From: Pyricularia pennisetigena
Lineage: Eukaryota; Ascomycota; Sordariomycetes; Magnaporthales; Pyriculariaceae
Assembly: GCF_004337985.1 (NCBI RefSeq)
Contig: NC_043740.1
Location: forward strand, 2,314,874 to 2,378,873
DNA length: 64,000 nucleotides
Direction: 5' to 3'
Every line of letters starts with the position of its first letter. The first letter of the stretch is position 1. The notes under the pieces were generated by a model. That model had not been told where the DNA came from, made no database searches, and saw nothing but the letters and a program-made list of their open reading frames with translations. The position numbers and the translations under genes are program-made. Of the stretch, positions 46,070 through 60,000 are shown piece after piece.

Positions 46070-48157
46070 ATGGTGTCTTCGTCAAAGGAAAAGAGACTCG
46101 CCAAGAAGGCTGCCGAGGGCAAGGAGCCCAAGAAGACGGTTGCCTCTCGCTCCAAGGCGGGGTCCAAGGCCGGCTCTAAGGTCGCTAGCGCCACCGGCTC
46201 CGTCAACGGCGATGAGCCCGAACTCGATGCCAATGGAAACCCCATCGTGAGCGACGAGCCCGCGACAGGCGCCGACAAGGCCGACGAGGTCAAGCGCCTG
46301 GCAGACCAGATGGACAAGCATGGTCTGTCCGACAGAGTCACCACTGGTGTCCTGGCCTCCCTCGAACAGAGCAAGGATGTCAAGATCACCAGCGCCAGTC
46401 TGGTGTTCCACGGTCGCGTCCTCATCACCGACACCACCCTCGAGCTCAACTTTGGTCGCCGGTACGGCCTGTTGGGAGAGAACGGATGCGGAAAGAGTAC
46501 CATACTCAAGGCCATCGCCGCGCGCGAGTACCCCATCCCGGAGCATGTCGATATCTACCTTCTCAACGAGGGTGCACCGCCAACTGAGCTCGGCGCCCTC
46601 GAATGGGTCGTGACTGAGGCCGAGAACGAGATGAAGCGTCTCGATGCGCTGGCCGAGAAGCTGTTGGAGGAGGAGGGCCCAGAGAGCCCCGTCCTCATGG
46701 ACCTTTACGAGGTAAGTCACAAAACAGGTCGATGGTCGACGGTCGAAAGATGTCCATATACTCAAGATTAGTGGCTGACTGACCTTTTTTTTTTTTTTTC
46801 CAACAGCACATGGACAAGATGGACCCTTCCACCTTCTCAACCCGTGCATCTCTTATTCTTACCGGTCTCGGCTTCAACAAGCAAACTATCAACAAGAAGA
46901 CAAAGGACATGTCCGGTGGCTGGAGGATGCGTGTTGCTCTGGGCAAGGCTTTGTTCGTCCGACCTTCGCTCCTACTTCTCGACGACCCTACCGCACATTT
47001 GGATCTGGAGGCCTGTGTGTGGCTCGAGGAGTACCTCAAGAAGTGGGACAGGACACTTGTGCTCGTCTCTCACTCCATGGATTTCTTGAACGGTGTCTGC
47101 ACCAACATGATCGACATGCGCATGAGGCAGTTGATCTACTACGGTGGTAACTACGACTCGTACATCAAGACGAGGTCCGAGCAGGAGACCAACCAGATGA
47201 AGGCCTACCACAAGCAGCAGGAGGAAATTGCTCACATCAAGAAGTTCATCGCCAGTGCCGGTACATACGCCAACTTGGTCAGGCAGGCCAAGTCGAGGCA
47301 GAAGATTCTGGACAAGATGGAGGCCGATGGCTTCATCCAGCCCGTCCACCAGGACAAGGTATTCACTTTCCGTTTCGCCGACGTCGAGAAGCTGCCCCCT
47401 CCAGTCCTGTCATTCGACAACGTCTCTTTTGCCTACTCGGGCGAGGCCAAGGACGATCTCTACAAGAACCTCGATCTCGGTTTCGACATGGACTCGAGGA
47501 CAGCACTGGTGGGCCCCAACGGTGTCGGCAAGTCAACGCTGCTGCGCCTCATGACGGGCAAGCTGTCTCCCCGTGAAGGTGCCGTCACCAGGCACACCCA
47601 CTTGAAGATGGGTCTCTACTCGCAGCACTCGGCTGAGCAGCTCGACCTGACCAAGTCTGCACTCGACTTTGTGCGTGACAAATACTCCTCCAAGTCTCAG
47701 GACTACCAGTACTGGCGTCAGCAGCTCGGCCGCTACGGTCTTACTGGTGAGGCTCAGACTTCCCTTATTGGCACCTTGTCGGACGGTCAGAAGAGCAGAA
47801 TCGTGTTTGCGCTGCTGGCCATCGAGAGCCCCAACATGTTGCTTTTGGACGAGCCCACAAACGGTCTGGATATCCCAACGATCGACAGTTTGGCAGATGC
47901 CATCAACGCCTTTAGCGGTGGTGTTGTTGTCGTCAGTCACGATTTCAGGTAAGTTATATATTTCTGCCGTTGCTTAATATCTTTTTGTTACGTTTGAATG
48001 GAATACTAATGACGTTGATTCCCACCTTAGGTTGCTTGACAAGATTGCGAAGCAGATTCTGGTGTGCGAGAACAAGACCATCAAGCCTTGGGACGGCACG
48101 ATAGGCGAGTACAAGAACTACCTTCGCAAGAAGATGTTGGCGGCCGGTGCTGTGTAA
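46070..48157 (+). CDS. ARB1: ABC-F ATPase ARB1, ribosome biogenesis factor
   Basis: Three exons: 46070-46711, 46807-47948 and 48031-48157 (introns 95 and 82 bp, GTAAGT donors), giving 636 residues, close to the yeast protein. It carries two ABC ATPase domains and no membrane segment. NBD1 has Walker [10 protein letters not shown] (about 137-145), signature MSGGWRMR and Walker B ending [13 protein letters not shown]2 has GPNGVGKST (about 450), signature LSDGQKSR and [11 protein letters not shown], with switch His in VVSHDF. The linker ([20 protein letters not shown], then [19 protein letters not shown]) is the ARB1/ABCF2 hallmark. The N-terminus is a Lys/Ala/Ser-rich extension. The known role is a shuttling ATPase needed for 40S and 60S subunit maturation. 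The Asp-Asp in NBD1 Walker B, in place of Asp-Glu, suggests a slow or structural site; I recall the same in yeast Arb1. The last exon is short and completes the C-terminus after SHDFR. Confidence 0.96.
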
Positions 48158-50622
48158 TGGGTTTGTTTTTAACTCGTCTCTCTTTTTTTTTTATTCCCAT
48201 GTCTCTTGTCTGTTCTCCTCAAGAGCTAAAAAGTGCTTTTTTTTGGCTGCCTTTCCTTCTCCTTTGGCATGGGCAGGGATGGTTCTTTTTGTTTTATGAG
48301 CCCTACGAAAGGAATGTTACTTTTTTTTTATGTCTGCCACATAGATTGGGTCGTCTGATAGAAATGATGACCAGCCCTGCTTTCAATTAGGATTAAGATC
48401 CTGAACCGTCGTCATTTTATTGTAAAAAGTGGCAGAACGCGATAATTGAGAATGTGCAAAATATTAGGTTTGGCATAATGTTCTGTTTTGGACGATTCGT
48501 CGCCCCAATTGGAAGCTCGTCGAGGCGAAACCAAACCTTAGCTGATGGCGGGCAATAGCCCCACTCAAACCGACCGCACAAGCATCACAATTATTTCCGA
48601 CGAGCAAAGACGAGTTCGGACAAGATGGATGCATATCCGCAAAATTTGATGCAATGGCATCAAGTGCGACCCGAGAGAATCCACAAATGATGAAATGAAG
48701 AAGATGTCATCATGCTGCAGGCGATGGCAATTGTAGCGTTATCTCGAAATACCCTGGATGTTATTATCCCGACTGTTTTGTGATCACAGAAGATTATGAC
48801 TGATGTCAAAGTTGCTGTATGCAAGTTTTCGCTTGGTCAAACCGGGAACTGGCGATAATTCCGAGGGTTGGATTTTTGAGTGGGAAGCCACAGCCGCAGG
48901 TGTCAGGGGATAGCATGGTTGTGGTGTGGGATTGGACGGTCTGGTGTGGACCCAGACTAGCCAAAGAGGAAGGGTGTGGAGGTGTGCACTCTGTCAAGTT
49001 GAAAACACCAACGGCACAGCGGGTGATACACAGATCAGCATCAAGCGAAAAGCATTAGACCAGCAGACCGGATTTTTTTGTTTTTTTGTTTTGCATCGAC
49101 ATGAGAGTCGAACAACACAGACAACTTGTCAAATGGGTCTGATTCTGTGTGGCCAAAATATAATTGCTGAACTTTGAGGCTGCTGTCTGACTCTTGATCA
49201 CAGGCAGAGAGAAAAAAAAAAAAAAAATTTATTCCGCTGCGACATGCAGATGTTGGTCAGAGTGTCTTCCCCGAGCTTCGTAGTTTACTCGACTTGATTC
49301 TATCGCGCATGGTGGTGATGGCTCGATTACTGACAGTGGGCGGGCGGTATTGCCGGGTCGCGGATAGCGGGTCCTATTCTCTAGTCTTGTCTAGGGTGGG
49401 ATTACCCTGCCATGTTGACAGGGATGCTTTGCCTTTTCTGGGGTGGTGCTGCTAGGTTTTGATGGATGCGTTGACACTGTGGATGGATCACCTCTCTCGC
49501 GAGAGGTGAGCAGGTGGCAGAGAAGCAGAGGAACGGCTGCAGATTTGGGGGGAAATCGGGACAGCAGAGAGTGGCCAAATCGAGGTAGCAATAATTAGAT
49601 AATTGATTTTGATGGATCTAATCGTGAACAACCAAACACTTTCTCGCCAGCCCTCTTGTCGCCTTCAAGATTCCATTTCTCGACTCGACACCAAAGCAAC
49701 AGAGCCATTCTGCACTCGCCATCTTGAATCCATCGCGAGATCAGCCACACTATCTTCAGCAGTCTGTCTATCGCCGCTGCATCGCCGAGTTGCTTGTCTG
49801 TGCTCAGTGATGCATCGAGTACTGCAGTCCATCGCAGGAACTCCTTGAGGTCCGAGATCTTCTCGACAAGAGAAAACAAAAAGTCGACCTTATTTCAAGA
49901 TCCGCTTAGGCCTTGACCGCGCCCTCCAAAAAATCTCCCCGCGTCGCCGCGCTCCCGAATCTCCAAAACGGCCAAACGAGAAGAAGGGCTAGATTACGAA
50001 TTTACCGACAACGGGATCGCGACCGAAATCCCCGGTAATGCCCAGACTCGCGCTCTGCTGACCCCGTTATCGCCAAATTCCCATTTCCTAAAGTTTTCCT
50101 TTCCTTTTTGTGATTATAACCCAAACAAAAATCACAAGTTGGGAATCACCCTTTACGCGTCTACTGCCATCGCCTCCGCAAAACCCCGGAATTCCTCGGC
50201 ACCGTCTCTAGAATCGCGCGCGCAACAGGGGCCAAAAAGTTGCAAGCTGCGAAATTCCCACACGCCGTCGCAAACCTCGATTGAGCCCACACAAGCAAAA
50301 CCAGGTTCGCAAGCAGCCACAAAGCTAAAAAGAGAGGGAAGCGAGTAATAAAAAAAGAAGAGAAAAAAAAAGAGGGCAAGAAATCGCAAAACAAGAAAAG
50401 ACAAAAATTCGCCCGAGCCAGTACCGATGGGTTGCATGTGGAGATAAATAGGACTTTTTTGATACATCGTTGTTGTGAGGGTATCGAGGGCAGGTCTGAG
50501 ACCCTCGATTGCCTTGCCTCCGGGGTAGAAAGATACAAGACAAGCAAACAAACAAACCGGGGAAAAAGACACGGGCGTGCAAAGCAAAGCAACCAGCCAG
50601 GCAATCAAAAGCCCGGGCAGAA
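48158..50622. other. Intergenic region between ARB1 and INO80
   Basis: 2.5 kb with no gene recognised. It holds the ARB1 3' region, T-runs near 48187 and 48302, a 12-bp palindrome CTCTCGCGAGAG at 49494-49505, and the long INO80 upstream region. A six-codon upstream frame starting at 50427 may lie in the INO80 leader. Confidence 0.5.
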
Positions 50623-53600
50623 ATGGAACCGTCAAATTTTCATTCGACGGTGCTGGCCCGTCCACCTGGCATGTATGATGAGGATGATGATCACAGACGG
50701 CGCCAACGCGACATTTTGAATCCACCAGCGCCCAGCCAGACCGGTCCAGGTTCTGGTGGCTCTTCCTCTGCTGGCGGTCCACGTCCCCCTTTCAGCCTCC
50801 GGTCGCCAACACAATCCGAATTCCATCATCAATCATCACAGCATCACTATTCCGCACCATCGACGGCGTCCGGCCCGCAGTCGACCTACAACGGCACCAA
50901 CAACGGCGTGCCACAGTCGCAGTCGCAGTCGCACTCGCGCTCCAACTCGCATTCGCGACACTCGTCCTCCTCGGTCCTCCACAGCCCTTACCAACAGGCA
51001 TCTACAACTTCAAGACCTGCACATGCCCGTGATTTGCATCGGTCGCCTCAGCCATCGGGTCTGCAGGCGCCGCAGCGATCGCCAGGGCTGCACGCGCCGT
51101 CGGTATACTACTCCCAAGACTCCCGCGAGCATCATCCGCCTCCACCGAAGCCAATCGACAAACCCGCGTCGAGTGGAAGGAGTTTTTACGACCCTCTAAC
51201 CGACACGACGACCACTTCGACCTTGGACCGGGAGAAAAGGACCTCGGATGCTGGAAGCTCATGGCACAACGCGACGACAAACGCGGTGTCGACTCCGTCT
51301 GTAAGCAAAATTCCTATTTGTGAACCAAACCATCCTGGCCTCATTTTTTTTTTTTCTTTCTTTTTTTCTGGAGCACCCCATTGCCTACCTCCCTCCCTCC
51401 CTCAGCTTCCCCACCCGCTCCCAACAGCCGATCAAATTTCATAAAGCTTCAAGTCAGCTGTTATCTAGCGTTACGTGCACTGTCGTGCACGCTATCGCAA
51501 AAGCTGCAATCAGAAACCTGCCATGATTGATTGCTTTTTTGGGTTTGGGACAATGGTCCAACGCGACCAACGACACTTTCTATGGTGTCGATGCATCCAA
51601 CTCGTCATCAACTTAAACCCATCACTCCCATCATCTATTTCGTCGACCTGAATGATGCACACGAATTTATCTCGCACGCCAAATTTCATTCAAGGGAGCC
51701 TTTGTCGTTAACAGTGTCCTCTTTTCTGTCCACAGCATCGTGACGCGTACAGCAGTTACTCCAAGCCGGCTGCAAACCCAAGCCCATACTACGGGAACGG
51801 AAATTACACATCACCTACGGCCTCAAGTTATCCTCCACGAAGCCCAGCTTCACACCCACAATCAGTGACCACTGGCGCTGCTGAGTCGATAAGCCCCCCT
51901 ACCCGGCCGCCCCGGATGGCGACGCCGAATATATTGAATCCGACCACGACGACTTCAATGGCTGCAATGTCGCAAGCAGAGTCACCGGCCCAGAAGGCTG
52001 CAGTTTCTGCTCCGGTAAGTTATCGAAACACCATTCGGCATGTGACCATCAGGGTCAATCCGATACGAAGCTGACAGTTCCCTCCCAACACAGACACCAA
52101 GTCGTGCTGCTGAGCTCATGTCTTTCTCCAACATCCTGTCCAGTTCCGAGCCTGCACCAAAACCCCGGCCGAGATCACCTGTACTCGCCGAAACACCCAG
52201 CAAGCAGCCGGAACCCGAACCCGAACCCGAACCAGAGCAGGAGCCTATAGAAGAAGCCTCGAAAGAACCATCACCTCAGCCAGCGGACATGGATGAAACG
52301 AGCGATTCACCCCCTTGCCCCGAAAAGCCGGCCGAGGTTGATGCCGAGACAGAGCCTGACGCGGAAATGCATGACGATGTCGATACCGTCGATGGGCTTG
52401 AAGAGTCCGAAAAACTTGAACCACCAATCAAGCGCGAAAAGAACGCCAAGGTCGAAAAAGCTCCCAGGCGGCCAAGGGCCGTCGAAAAAGAAAAGAAGGA
52501 GCGGGTAACCAAGGCACCTAGGAAGTCGGCAGGGGCAAAGGGTCGTGCATCTGAAGTCAAGGCGGAGTCGACTCCGAAGCAGTCTCGCCGCTCGTCAGGC
52601 AAACAAGAAGCCTTGAGTTCATCGCGTGTGCCCGCCAAGCGACAAGCCAATGGCTTGACTAAACAGAAGGCTCAGGCTCTTGAGCAGGAAAAGGCCGTCG
52701 TTGCTGAGATGGAGCGACTTGACGAAGAGCCTTTGGACGAGTCTGAGGCCAGGGCAGAGTTGCGAGCTTTCAAGAAGCGCAAGCTCAATCGCCAGAAGGC
52801 CCTCGAGATGACGGATATGTCAGCAGCAACGGAATTGCTCCCCTCGCTCAAGGATGAGGCCATCAATCGACACCACAGACGACATGACTTCAGTGCGGAA
52901 ATGGTGCTGAAGTTGGGTGTCCATGTCGCCCTTGGTAGGCTTCGGTATGGTGATCAACACTACGATGCTGCCCTGAAGGAGGTCCGCGAGCAGGAACTTT
53001 TTGCCGAAAAGGAGCGCAAGAAGGACATGCAACGGAAGCGGCGGCGCGAGAAATCCATGGCCGTCACCATTGAGCAAAAGGAAGCAGCGCTTGCCAAGGC
53101 TCATGCCACTGAGGACAAGCTGGAACGCCAGAAGCTTCTCCGCGAGGCTGAGCGGGCCAACAAGAAGGCACAGCAGACCAAGCTTATCTTGCAGAAGGGC
53201 ATCAAGGGACCAGCACGCAACATCACACCTATGGACATGAACCTCGATGGAGGAACCATGGCTACGTTCTCGGCGGATAGCATGGAGCCCGGCAAGGGCA
53301 AAGGTAAAGGCCGTGCCGGCAACAGGCCCAAGAAGTCCAAGGAGCAAAAGCAGGCTGAGAAGGAGGCTGCTGAGGCGGCCCAGGCTGCTTTGGATGCCGG
53401 CCAGGAGCTGCCATCCAAAGAAGAGAACCCCAAGATCCGCATCAAGGTCAACAAAGGGAAGCTTTCCAAGGACAAGGATAGAGACGTCGATGTTGACACC
53501 ATCGATGGGGACAACACAGAGACTAAGGACCCAGAAGAGCCCCCACCCAAGAAGAAGGGCAAAGTCGTCGAAGAGGTCAAGGACAGCCTCGAAACTCGAT

Positions 53601-56600
53601 TCCAATCCAAGGGTTATAACCAGATATACGATCAAATCTGGCGGGACATGGCTCGAAAAGACGTCAGCAAGGTCTACAGGCTCGCCACGGACTCCTACTA
53701 CACCAAGGCGTCGAATCTCAAGAAGACGGCGATACTTGCAGCCAAGGAGGCAAAACGTTGGCAACTACGCACCAACAAGGGCATGAAAGATCTCCAGGCC
53801 CGTGGCAAACGTGTCATGCGTGACATGATGACCTTCTGGAAGCGCAACGAGCGTGAAGAGCGCGATCTCCGAAAAGCTGCAGAGCGCCAAGAGCTCGAAA
53901 ACGCCCGCAAGGAGGAGGCAGACCGCGAAGCTGCAAGACAGAAGAGAAAGCTTAACTTCCTTATCTCCCAGACTGAGCTGTACTCTCACTTCATTGGAAA
54001 GAAGATCAAGACCGATGAAGTTGAGCGCAGTACCGATCGTCCCGAGGTGGCGGCCGAGGAGCAAAAGAACAAGCCGGCTGAGGAGAAGACACTCACCGTC
54101 AAGGAGCCCACAGGGCCTGTGGGGGCCAAGGTCACGAACTTTGAGAATTTGGACTTTGATGCTGAAGACGACGAGACTTTGCAGGCTGCAGCCATGGCGA
54201 ATGCACAGAATGCCATCGCTGAGGCTCAAAGAAAGGCACGCAACTTCAACAACGATGACGAGCCTGACGAGGATGGCGAGATGAACTTCCAGAACCCGAC
54301 CGGTCTCGGTGACGTTGAGATTGAGCAGCCCAAGCTCCTCACTGCTACCCTCAAGGAATACCAACTCAAGGGTCTCAACTGGCTTGTCAACCTTTACGAA
54401 CAAGGCATCAACGGTATCCTGGCAGATGAAATGGGTCTCGGAAAGACAATCCAGTCCATCTCGGTCATGGCGTATCTCGCAGAGCACCACGATATTTGGG
54501 GTCCGTTCCTTGTTGTCGCTCCGGCATCGACCCTGCACAATTGGGAACAGGAGATCAAGCGTTTCGTGCCCGACCTCAAGATTGTTCCATACTGGGGCTC
54601 TGCAGCCGACAGAAAGATTCTGCGAAAATTCTGGGACCGCAAGCACTCGACTTATAAGCGTGACGCACAGTTCCATGTCGCCATCACTTCATATCAAATG
54701 GTAGTTTCTGACGTTGCCTACTTCCAGAAGATGAAGTGGCAGTACATGATTCTAGATGAAGCTCAAGCCATCAAGAGTTCTCAGAGTTCACGATGGAAGT
54801 GTCTCCTCAGCTTCCACTGCCGAAACCGCCTGCTCCTGACGGGAACTCCTATCCAGAACAACATGCAAGAGCTTTGGGCACTGCTCCATTTCATCATGCC
54901 GTCCTTGTTCGACAGCCACGAAGAGTTTAGCGACTGGTTCTCCAAGGATATCGAGTCTCACGCGCAAAGCAACAGCAAGCTGAACGAGGACCAGCTCAAA
55001 CGTCTACACATGATTCTGAAGCCTTTCATGTTGCGACGTGTCAAGAAACATGTGCAGAAGGAGCTTGGCGACAAGATCGAGCTCGACGTCTACTGCGACC
55101 TCACATACAGGCAGCGTGCATACTACGCCAACCTGCGCAACCAGATCAGCATCATGGATCTGATAGAAAAGGCCACCATGGGCGACGACAACGACTCGGG
55201 CACGCTCATGAATCTCGTCATGCAGTTCCGCAAGGTTTGCAACCACCCTGACCTTTTCGAGCGTGCAGATACCAGCTCGCCTTTGGCATTGGTGAGGTTT
55301 GCCGAGACAGGGTCGTTTGCCCGCGAGGGCAACGATGTGACTGTTGGCTACACAACAAGAAGTGTAGTGGAATACAGTCTGCCACGTCTTCTTTGGCGCG
55401 ATGGAGGTCGTCTCACCAAGGCCGGAAGCGATAACTCCTCGGCAGGATTCAAAAGCCGTTATTTGGGAGAGTTGATGAACATCTGGTCTTCCACGAACAT
55501 TCGCGAGAGCCTAGACGGTACCGACAACTTCTCATTCCTGCGGTTTGCCGATACCAGCATGGCAGAGGCTGAGAAGGCCGGTAAGACGGACTTGTTTGCT
55601 CGTGCCTCTGAACTGGCTCAACGACGGAACCGCTTGGCCAATATGCACGTTGCATATGACGACGACGAGGAGAACAATTTCACCCCAGCTCATGCCCTCT
55701 TCCTTATCCGGCAGAGGCAGGATAGCACAGCTCTCTCGGAGATCACATCCGAGGGTGCAATGCGAAACCTAATGAACGTATCGCATGTCATGTATGAGGA
55801 TGCCAACCTGCCCCGGATGGAGCAGGCTGCCCGTCCGGGTGCGTCTGCTCCACCGATCGAGGTGGTTTGTCACACCTCCAGCACTCAGGTCGAGCGCGAG
55901 CGCGTCTTATTCAATGTGCCAATGCGCAAGGCACTGTTCGGCCCCGACCTAGACGAACAAAAGGAGTTTGTGCTGCAAAAGGTTCCGGCTGAGCAACTGC
56001 CGCCGCCACCACTGCTTCCCAAACCAGACAACGAGAGGCAGCGTTTCACTAGCATTACGGTTCCTTCGATGCGCCAGTTCATTACTAATTCAGGAAAGCT
56101 CGCCAAGCTGGATGAGCTGCTGTTCAAGCTCAAGGCCGGCGGGCATCGTGTCCTGCTCTACTTCCAAATGACAAGGATGATTGATCTCATGGAGGAGTAT
56201 CTCACCTACCGCAACTGGAAGTACTGCCGTCTGGATGGTTCCACCAAGCTCGAGGACCGTCGCGATACAGTGCATGACTTCCAGACGAATCCTTCGATTT
56301 TTGTTTTCCTTCTCTCCACTCGTGCCGGTGGTTTGGGAATCAACTTGACATCGGCAGATACCGTCATCTTCTACGATTCTGATTGGAACCCTACCATTGA
56401 TTCGCAAGCCATGGACCGAGCCCATCGTCTCGGACAGACAAGGCAAGTCACCGTGTACCGGCTCATCACACGTGGAACGATTGAAGAGCGGATACGGAAG
56501 CGCGCCATGCAAAAGGAAGAGGTGCAGCGTGTCGTCATTACCGGAGGTGCAGGTGCCAGCTCAGGAGTCGATTTCTCTGGCCGTAGGGCGCCCGAGAATC

Positions 56601-57054
56601 GCAACCGCGACATTGCTATGTGGCTTGCAGACGACGATCAAGCAGAGCTCATCGAGAGGCGCGAGCGCGAGCTGCTCGAGAGCGGCGAGTTGGACAAGGT
56701 CGCAAAGAAGCGTGGTGGTGGCAAGCGTAAAAAGGCTGTCAAAGACACGGGCGGCGATGGCGGGGGCGTCAGCCTCGACGAGATGTATCACGAAGGTAAG
56801 AAGACACTGATGTATTCACTTTGTCGAACGAAGTGGTTCGTACATCATCACGATTACGACACAGACATGCTAACAAGCTTTGCGACTTGATAGGTGAAGG
56901 AAATTTTGACGACAATAAGCTCTCTGGGGCAGCGACGCCTAATGTTCCGGACTCAACTGACGCTAAGCCTGGTAAGAAAAAGAAGGCTACGGGCAAGAAA
57001 GCCAAGACTACGAAGCAGCGATTAGCAATTGCGGATGGGCAGATGGATATGTAA
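50623..57054 (+). CDS. INO80: INO80 chromatin-remodelling ATPase
   Basis: Four exons: 50623-51300, 51736-52014, 52094-56795 and 56894-57054 (introns 435, 79 and 98 bp), in phase throughout, giving about 1,939 residues. The first ~800 residues are disordered: a Ser/Gln/Pro-rich head, then acidic and basic repeats such as an EPEPEPE run. The DBINO domain (about 828-958, starting [20 protein letters not shown]) is specific to INO80. The SNF2 ATPase follows: DEMGLGKT (about 1097-1104), ILDEAQA (about 1207), [10 protein letters not shown], then the long INO80-type insertion. Helicase-C motifs are [26 protein letters not shown] and DRAHRLGQT (about 1657-1770). The C-terminus is Lys-rich. The enzyme slides nucleosomes and handles H2A.Z within a nuclear complex acting in transcription, replication and repair. 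The family assignment is firm. If the last intron is retained, the frame ends 32 codons later at 56890 with an unrelated tail. Confidence 0.96.
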
Positions 57055-60000
57055 AAACAACAGAAAAGTAAATTGGGGGGTTGCTCTCTTTTCTTTTCTC
57101 CTCTAATAGATGGGATCATGGCTGCCTCTGGTAGCCTTTTTTCATTTCTCTTTTTCTAAGTCTTTTTCTTTTTTATTTGTTGGGCCTGAGGAGATCCACG
57201 AGGGAGTTGGGAACTGGCTTGCTTTACTTAAGATGTCTTATTATTGCATATACACACCGAAAGCTTCTTTTTCTTTACTCCTTTATCCTATTCGGGAAAT
57301 AGCAAGTTTCTCTTTACATCTTGATCTGTTGATTACCTGGTCTATGGCACATCGATGCCCGGCTCATGTTATTGGGCGGTCTCGGGGAAAAGTTTGGGTC
57401 TTTTGGGATGAAGCATTGTTGGTGAGTGCCTTGGTTCGTTTTATGACGATGCTCTACAACGAGGACCGTTGATTTCATTCCGACTTTTACTGGGCGGATG
57501 AAATTCGAGGATGGATAGACTGTTTGTAATGGAAAACACGCAAGATTAAATCTCAACACTTGATGCTGTTGAAAAAGATGGTTTAGGTTCACGGTATGGA
57601 TTTGACAAGAGGAAATCAAGTCGGACTGGGAGGGCTCGTATTTGATCGACCCCGAGCCCAGCGGACGGGAGCAGCGTAGAATGCCCAGCCACAGCTACCA
57701 GTCGACGATTCAATCAAGAGAAGCGTATGGTGGTATGATGACAGTGAGAAGACCATCTCTGTTTATGCGGTCTAGTTTCGACGGCATATATGAAGTCAGC
57801 CCAGACATAGAAGACGCCATCACACCGCTCGTGAATAGAGTCTACGTCGCAAGTTGAAGTACAGAGGTAGCAAGAATGTGGCGACTGAAGTTTTGAAGAA
57901 TCATGGCTCGCACAACGTCGGGATGGAACATCCTGTACAGCAAAAAGCTAAGAAGCTCGTGACTTTACTGCCATTGCCTGCCAACCAAGCTGTCATGACA
58001 AGTCGCTGCAGCCAAGAAAGAAGTGCGCTGCTGCACTGGTCGGCAAGTTCATTGCGGTGAGAGGGATCACAGCCTTGATGCGTCGCTCGTATTCTTCAAA
58101 AAGGTTGTCCCCGGAGAAGGTGGGCCGGGAAGGATGGTAAGAAACGATCGGGGGGATTCGTGTAAGACAGCCAAGACCAATATTGTTCAGACCAAGAATA
58201 TCTTGGAAGCTTCGCCCGCAGTCATGTGCATGTCATAGAAGCACTTTTTTGGTGGCGGGCTAAGCCTTTGCTGGTGGGGTTGAAAGGCTGTTTGTTCTTT
58301 TGCCCATTGCGGCCGGGCTGATTTTATTGATCTGCCCCGACAAAGTGTAACAAAGTGACACGATACTTACGATATGCCTTGCGAAAACTAGAGAGTAGTA
58401 CTGGTAGTATGCACGGATTGACAAAAATGACATCTAAAAACCATCATGACAAGCGGAGTACTTAAAAAAAGAAGGAAATGGGCTTCTGTGTTCTGATGTC
58501 TATTTTCTTTCTACTGTAAATCACTCATCCTCTCAACGAGCCACCATCACACATTCCAGGACCGGTAACATTTCAGGATCGATAGACGCACCCAAGACTC
58601 CCGTCTCTCACGTCATCCCGCGAAAACGGCACCAGTCGATCAAGCGAGGAACGGGGCAAAGGAAGAGGGATAGCAAACCTCGCAATGCGCAAAACAGCCA
58701 TGATGGTTTGGCGAGGGACCTACAAGGCCTGGGACGAGGTCTTGTACGGTGTCGGTAAAGCCTACTACAAATTGAGGCGATCAAATCGGTAATCGGACAA
58801 GAGCAACCTGAACATCCCAAGGAAAGATGCGGGTTAGGGGTCAGGCCGACACGACCAAATATTACAGATTCTGGTGTGAAGCTGCGTTACCAAACAAACC
58901 CGGCCGGCGGGTCGAAGAAAAACAAGCAAACTGGAGCCGCGACAGGAAACCCCAGCGAGCTGGCGAAATGACGGACCTTTCGCAAGATTAGCAGAGATTT
59001 ATAAGGAAGCAAGGAGGAAGATTAACAAAAAAAGAAAAAAAGAAAAGAAAACGCCGGCAAATTTCCATCAATGTCACGCCAAAGACTAGGCTGGCGCTAG
59101 AATGCAGTTTAAAAGCTTTGAAGAACAAGTCTTTTATGCACATGTTCCTCTCCACATTGAATTCGGTCGGTAGTCGATATGACAAGAACGCCAGTGAAGC
59201 TGATCATTGATGATCACAATAGTCGCGTATGCCCTAGTTTCGAGCATAACCAGCCACAGATACTTGAAATATGGTTAACCAATCGATATTCCATTGTTTT
59301 CTTTTGTTTTGTGCAGACGATTGATGCAATCACAACACGGGGATTGCTCTGCGATTAAATGAATGGACCACAAAAGACAGGTCGCATTTTAGCATTCTCC
59401 TAGCCGCTGAAGCCCTCCACACCATCCTGGCTCGATCCCCTATTTTCAGGGGTGAGAACATGTCAGGAATCCAGGAACGAACGGCCCGGCGGGTCCTAAC
59501 TAATGTGGGCTAGCCGCTTGGGAACTTTCTGGCTGGTTGGTCCCATGATTTCTGGGTTTGACTTTTCTTTAATTTGTTCTGCTGTGTTGTTCACCAACGA
59601 GATCAGCCAGTCATTTTACTCATCCTTGAAAATGGTCAATGTTGTATCTCGTAATATTTCTTTTCCCACTGTTTTGCTCACATCCCTCCCTGGTCACTGG
59701 GCAAGAATCAAGCTCTTGACATGCTCTCTTGGAATACATCGAAATCCGTCGCGGCTCCAGGGTAGCCAACTCTTGACAACTCTTGAACCTTGTTCCAGCT
59801 TTGTTCACTTTTTTTCCCTTTGCGACTGGCAGGTAGAGAGAAAATTCGTATAATTCAATACCTGCACTGTGGCACAGCTTCCTTGGCGAGATGACAATAC
59901 GGGGCTGACCCCGCTTATCAATAGTCATGCTGCGCAGAGGTACTCCTTGACTCCTGAACAACTGGCTTGTTGACACTCACAAAACGGGGCAATGGGGCGA

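Noticed and set aside
49494..49505. 12-bp palindrome CTCTCGCGAGAG
   Set aside because: Short palindromes of this size occur by chance, and no paired site or known motif context was found.
52820..54676. 300-codon minus-strand frames inside INO80
   Set aside because: They are antisense shadows of a highly conserved SNF2-family gene.
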